DNA of 7,378 bases from an uncultured Acidimicrobiia bacterium (lineage in GTDB: Bacteria; Actinomycetota; Acidimicrobiia; Spongiisociales; JAENVV01). Numbering within the stretch: the stretch's first letter is position 1; each line of letters starts with the position of its first letter. The notes beneath the pieces are model-generated. The model did not search any database and was not told where the DNA came from. It saw nothing but the letters and a program-made list of their open reading frames with translations. The position numbers and the translations under genes are program-made. The stretch is from the NCBI GenBank assembly GCA_905480085.1, contig CAJQPD010000052.1, forward strand, positions 1 through 7,378, in the 5' to 3' direction. Below are positions 5,036-7,378 of this stretch, one piece after another.

Positions 5036-6483
5036 CCTGGCAGGTCAAGACGTTCCAGTTGCGGTGACTCCAGGGAGGCAACCGGGTAGGCGACGTAGTC
5101 GGCGGCGTAATACGCGGAGGGTCGATGGTTACCGCTGCTGCCCGTTCCTCCGAAGGGTGCTGCGCTTGATGCACCGGTGAGTGGCCTGTTCCAATTGATG
5201 ATTCCAGCGGTCGAAGCTTCCCAAAACTGCTCGTAAAGCGCCGGGTCTTCGGTGAAAAGACCGGCAGCCAAACCGAAGCGAGTGTCATTGGCGAGTTCGA
5301 TCGCCTCTTCAAAATCGCGATACCGATAGACCGTGAGGAGCGGTCCGAAGTGTTCCTCGTCTGGTAATGCCAGACCGGTCGCATCGACAATGCCGGGCGA
5401 GAGATAGCTGTTACCAAGAGGCAAGTGGGTCATCGGCAACAGTATCTCTGCGCCGGCATCGACGAGGTTCCCGTATCCGTTGAGAAGGTGCTGGGCGGCC
5501 AGGTCGGAGATGACTGGACCCATGAAGACATCACCGGTTGGATCACCGACGACGATCCGGGATGTGGCGTCGATGAGCAGATCGAGAAACCGATCACCGG
5601 TGTCGGTAAGTGGCACCATCAGTCGCCTCGCGCATGTGCAACGCTGGCCTGAGCTCACGAACGCAGACTGAATCGTGTTGCGTACGGCCGCATCGAGGTC
5701 TGAAGCGTCCACGAAGATCAACGGATTGTTGCCACCCATTTCAAGTGCGAGCACCTTCCCCGGATTGCCTGCGAATTGTTGATGCAGGTAAGCGCCGGTC
5801 GTGGCGCTGCCGGTGAACAGAAGCCCATCGACGTCGCGGTGAGAGGACAGTGACTGGCCGGCGGGGAGAGCCCCCTGGACCAGATTCAGCACGCCTTTGG
5901 GGAGTCCGACCGATTCCCAAATCCGGGTAGTCAGCTCACCAACCGCCGGGGTCAGCTCGCTTGGTTTGAAGACGACGGTGTTCCCGGCGATCAAGGCCGG
6001 GACGATATGACCATTGGGTAAGTGACCGGGAAAGTTGTACGGACCGAAGACGGCGAGAACCCCGTGGGGTTTGTGCCGCGTGGTAGACGAAGCCGAGCCG
6101 GCGGCTCGCGTCGTGATCCCGGTCCGCTCGTGATACGCGGCCAAGCTGATGTCGATCTTGGCGGCCATGGAGGCGACTTCGCCGGTCGTTTCCCAGCGAG
6201 CCTTTCCAGTCTCAGCGGTGATCAAATCGGCGAGCGCCTCGGAATGTTCTTTGATCGCGTCCCTAAACCTCTTCACGATGGCGATGCGGTCTTCAAGGGA
6301 GTGAGCAGTCGACCAGGTTGGCGCGGCAGCGCTCGCCGCAGTCACGGCCATGGACACATCGCGACCCGTCGCAGCGTTCCCTTCCCACAGCTCTTCACCG
6401 GAGGCCGGGTTGGTGGATCGAAAAACATCTCCGGTTCCCCTGATCCAGAGGCCATCGATGTACAGCGAGCCGTCAGTGTCCAT
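5026..6483 (-). CDS. astD: N-succinylglutamate 5-semialdehyde dehydrogenase (AstD)
   Basis: NAD(P)-dependent aldehyde dehydrogenase that oxidises N-succinylglutamate semialdehyde to N-succinylglutamate, the fourth AST step. The 485-aa protein has the full ALDH set: PYNFPGH with Asn150, VFKPSELTP with Lys173, cofactor loop FTGSATTG (223-230), general base Glu248 in LEMGGNNP, nucleophile Cys282 in SSGQRCTCARR, and EEHFGPL (376-382). The C-terminal NWNRPLTGASSAAPFGG (430-446) and SGNHRPSAYYAADYVAYP (450-467) are the AstD-specific signature that separates it from other ALDHs. The start is ATG at 6481-6483, overlapping the astA stop by 11 nt; a weak GGAAG lies 9 nt upstream. The order astA-astD-astB matches the E. 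coli astCADBE order. Identification is firm from the signature plus neighbours. Confidence 0.96.
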   Translation of the reverse strand: MDTDGSLYIDGLWIRGTGDVFRSTNPASGEELWEGNAATGRDVSMAVTAASAAAPTWSTAHSLEDRIAIVKRFRDAIKEHSEALADLITAETGKARWETTGEVASMAAKIDISLAAYHERTGITTRAAGSASSTTRHKPHGVLAVFGPYNFPGHLPNGHIVPALIAGNTVVFKPSELTPAVGELTTRIWESVGLPKGVLNLVQGALPAGQSLSSHRDVDGLLFTGSATTGAYLHQQFAGNPGKVLALEMGGNNPLIFVDASDLDAAVRNTIQSAFVSSGQRCTCARRLMVPLTDTGDRFLDLLIDATSRIVVGDPTGDVFMGPVISDLAAQHLLNGYGNLVDAGAEILLPMTHLPLGNSYLSPGIVDATGLALPDEEHFGPLLTVYRYRDFEEAIELANDTRFGLAAGLFTEDPALYEQFWEASTAGIINWNRPLTGASSAAPFGGTGSSGNHRPSAYYAADYVAYPVASLESPQLERLDLPGWH

Positions 6484-7378
6484 GATCGAAAGCTTCCGCG
6501 GTGCGCGGGGCGTCGAGGGTCATCATCCTGACGGTGTCTCCTTCGGTAATGGCCAAACTCTCGATTACGGCCGGATTCAGGGTCAATGTGTCCCCATCGA
6601 CCGCGCCGACCGCCAGCGTTGCCCGATAATCTGTGATTTCCAGGTTGATGATCAACAGGTCGGGGCCCGGAGGCGGATCACCGGCGATGACCTTGTATCG
6701 AGCTGAGGCGGTGGCGGCGCGCATGTCGGTGACCTTCACCTCGATCGTGGGCCCACCGTCGAAGATGTCAACGTATCCGTGAAAGCGGAATCCTTCCTTC
6801 TCCAACATACGTCTGGCCGGTACCGTGTTTTCGTGAACCTGGCCTATGGCGTCTTGGGCTTCCTGCTTGAGTAGGGGAATGTAGATCGGATGCGACGGCA
6901 TAAGTTCAGCGATGAACGTCTTGTTGCCGGTAGCGGTGAGGTCGTCGGCCTTCTCGAACGGTAACGAGAAGAAGTGCTGACCGAGGCCCTCCCACACTGG
7001 AACTCGACCGTCGGGGGTGTGGTACCCCCGCATCTCTGCGAAGACGGTTTCGGTGAATAGGTCGGCGTGTTCGGTGATGAAGAGAAGGCGGGAGAGAGCC
7101 ATCAGCTTGCCTGCCCTCGTGCTGCGGTATTGCGCGTCGACGAACAGGCTTGCCACCTCGGTCAATCCGGTGTAATCGTTGCACAACACGAGAGTAGGAA
7201 TCTTGTTGTAAACGCCGAGTTCTCTTGACGAATACACCCTGGTTACGATCTTGTACGAGTAGAAGGCAGAGGAGAGACCTACGCTGGCTATGACCGCTCC
7301 GGTGCCGATGATCTTGTCCACGGTGGTGTCAACGAGAACAAACAAGTAGTCGGCGGCCGGATCGTCTTCGTCGAGGTG
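6473..7378 (-). CDS. astA: Arginine N-succinyltransferase (AstA), 5' partial
   Basis: First AST step: transfers succinyl from succinyl-CoA to the alpha-amino group of arginine; GNAT-like acyltransferase fold. The frame stays open to the window edge. The TTG at 7343-7345 is not the start, because the eleven codons before it (HLDEDDPAADY) continue the family alignment into LFVLVD, like GYVFVLED of E. coli. About 47 N-terminal residues are missing by comparison with E. coli AstA (344 aa). The visible 301 residues include FYSYK, SSRELGVYN (50-58), LVLCNDYTG (63-71), FAEMRG (113-118), KTFIAELMPSHPIY (153-166), QEAQDAIGQVH (172-182), EKEGFRFHGYVDIFDGGPT (193-211) and a C-terminal beta-rich part ending in DHGH. 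QEAQD-IGQVH is nearly identical to the enterobacterial protein. It is first in the visible operon; its promoter and any astC lie past the right edge. Confidence 0.95.
   Translation of the reverse strand, partial: HLDEDDPAADYLFVLVDTTVDKIIGTGAVIASVGLSSAFYSYKIVTRVYSSRELGVYNKIPTLVLCNDYTGLTEVASLFVDAQYRSTRAGKLMALSRLLFITEHADLFTETVFAEMRGYHTPDGRVPVWEGLGQHFFSLPFEKADDLTATGNKTFIAELMPSHPIYIPLLKQEAQDAIGQVHENTVPARRMLEKEGFRFHGYVDIFDGGPTIEVKVTDMRAATASARYKVIAGDPPPGPDLLIINLEITDYRATLAVGAVDGDTLTLNPAVIESLAITEGDTVRMMTLDAPRTAEAFDHGH

Noticed and set aside
6022..6531. 169-codon plus-strand frame opposite astD
   Set aside because: It is antisense to a fully conserved aldehyde dehydrogenase, with Gly/Arg/Ser-rich shadow composition and no recognisable motif.
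7343..7345. TTG as the start of astA
   Set aside because: The family's N-terminal region continues upstream in frame to the window edge; this is an internal leucine codon.
1..7378. Mobile element, CRISPR array, tRNA or rRNA, defence system
   Set aside because: I saw no transposase or integrase motifs, terminal inverted repeats, regularly spaced repeats, cloverleaf structures or nuclease/toxin signatures. The gaps between genes are too short to hide them.

Overview
The window looks like chromosomal DNA from a high-GC Gram-positive bacterium, most likely an actinomycete relative (Actinomycetota, possibly an Acidimicrobiia-type lineage). The reasons are the GC-rich third codon positions, the frequent GTG/TTG starts, a SURF1 gene that appears to be leaderless, and the actinobacterial style of the thioredoxin and SURF1 proteins. 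This lineage call is judged by eye, not by a database search. Coding density is very high: no gene-free stretch reaches 100 bp, the largest being 589-687 and 3633-3724.

Layout, plus strand (1-3191). The window opens inside a gamma-glutamyltransferase-family gene, just upstream of its autoprocessing threonine, so essentially the whole small (catalytic) subunit is present (1-588). A 67-codon gene of unknown function with a strong ribosome binding site follows (688-891). Its stop codon lies inside a 14-bp-stem hairpin (860-898). Next come a SURF1-family cytochrome oxidase assembly gene (933-1697) and a small lipoprotein-like/membrane protein that overlaps it by 4 nt (1694-1981). An acyl-CoA dehydrogenase (2028-3191) follows; its active site looks like the LCAD/isovaleryl-CoA dehydrogenase type.

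Layout, minus strand (7378-3219). Three tightly overlapping genes of the arginine succinyltransferase (AST) pathway run astA (5' truncated by the window edge), astD, astB. Together they encode arginine succinylation, succinylarginine hydrolysis to succinylornithine with release of CO2 and 2 NH3, and oxidation of succinylglutamate semialdehyde. The transaminase (astC) and succinylglutamate desuccinylase (astE) steps are not in the window and may lie beyond the right edge or elsewhere. After a 92-bp gap comes a thioredoxin with a histidine/acid-rich C-terminal tail (3219-3632). It converges on the acyl-CoA dehydrogenase across only 27 bp.

Functionally the window is mostly housekeeping and catabolic: amino-acid and gamma-glutamyl nitrogen salvage, fatty or branched acyl-CoA oxidation, respiratory oxidase assembly and redox. 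I see no mobile element, CRISPR array, tRNA or rRNA. The less ordinary points are the AST cluster in an actinobacterial-looking genome, the His-tailed thioredoxin, the small membrane protein coupled to SURF1, the hairpin over the small gene's stop, and the unknown 67-aa protein.
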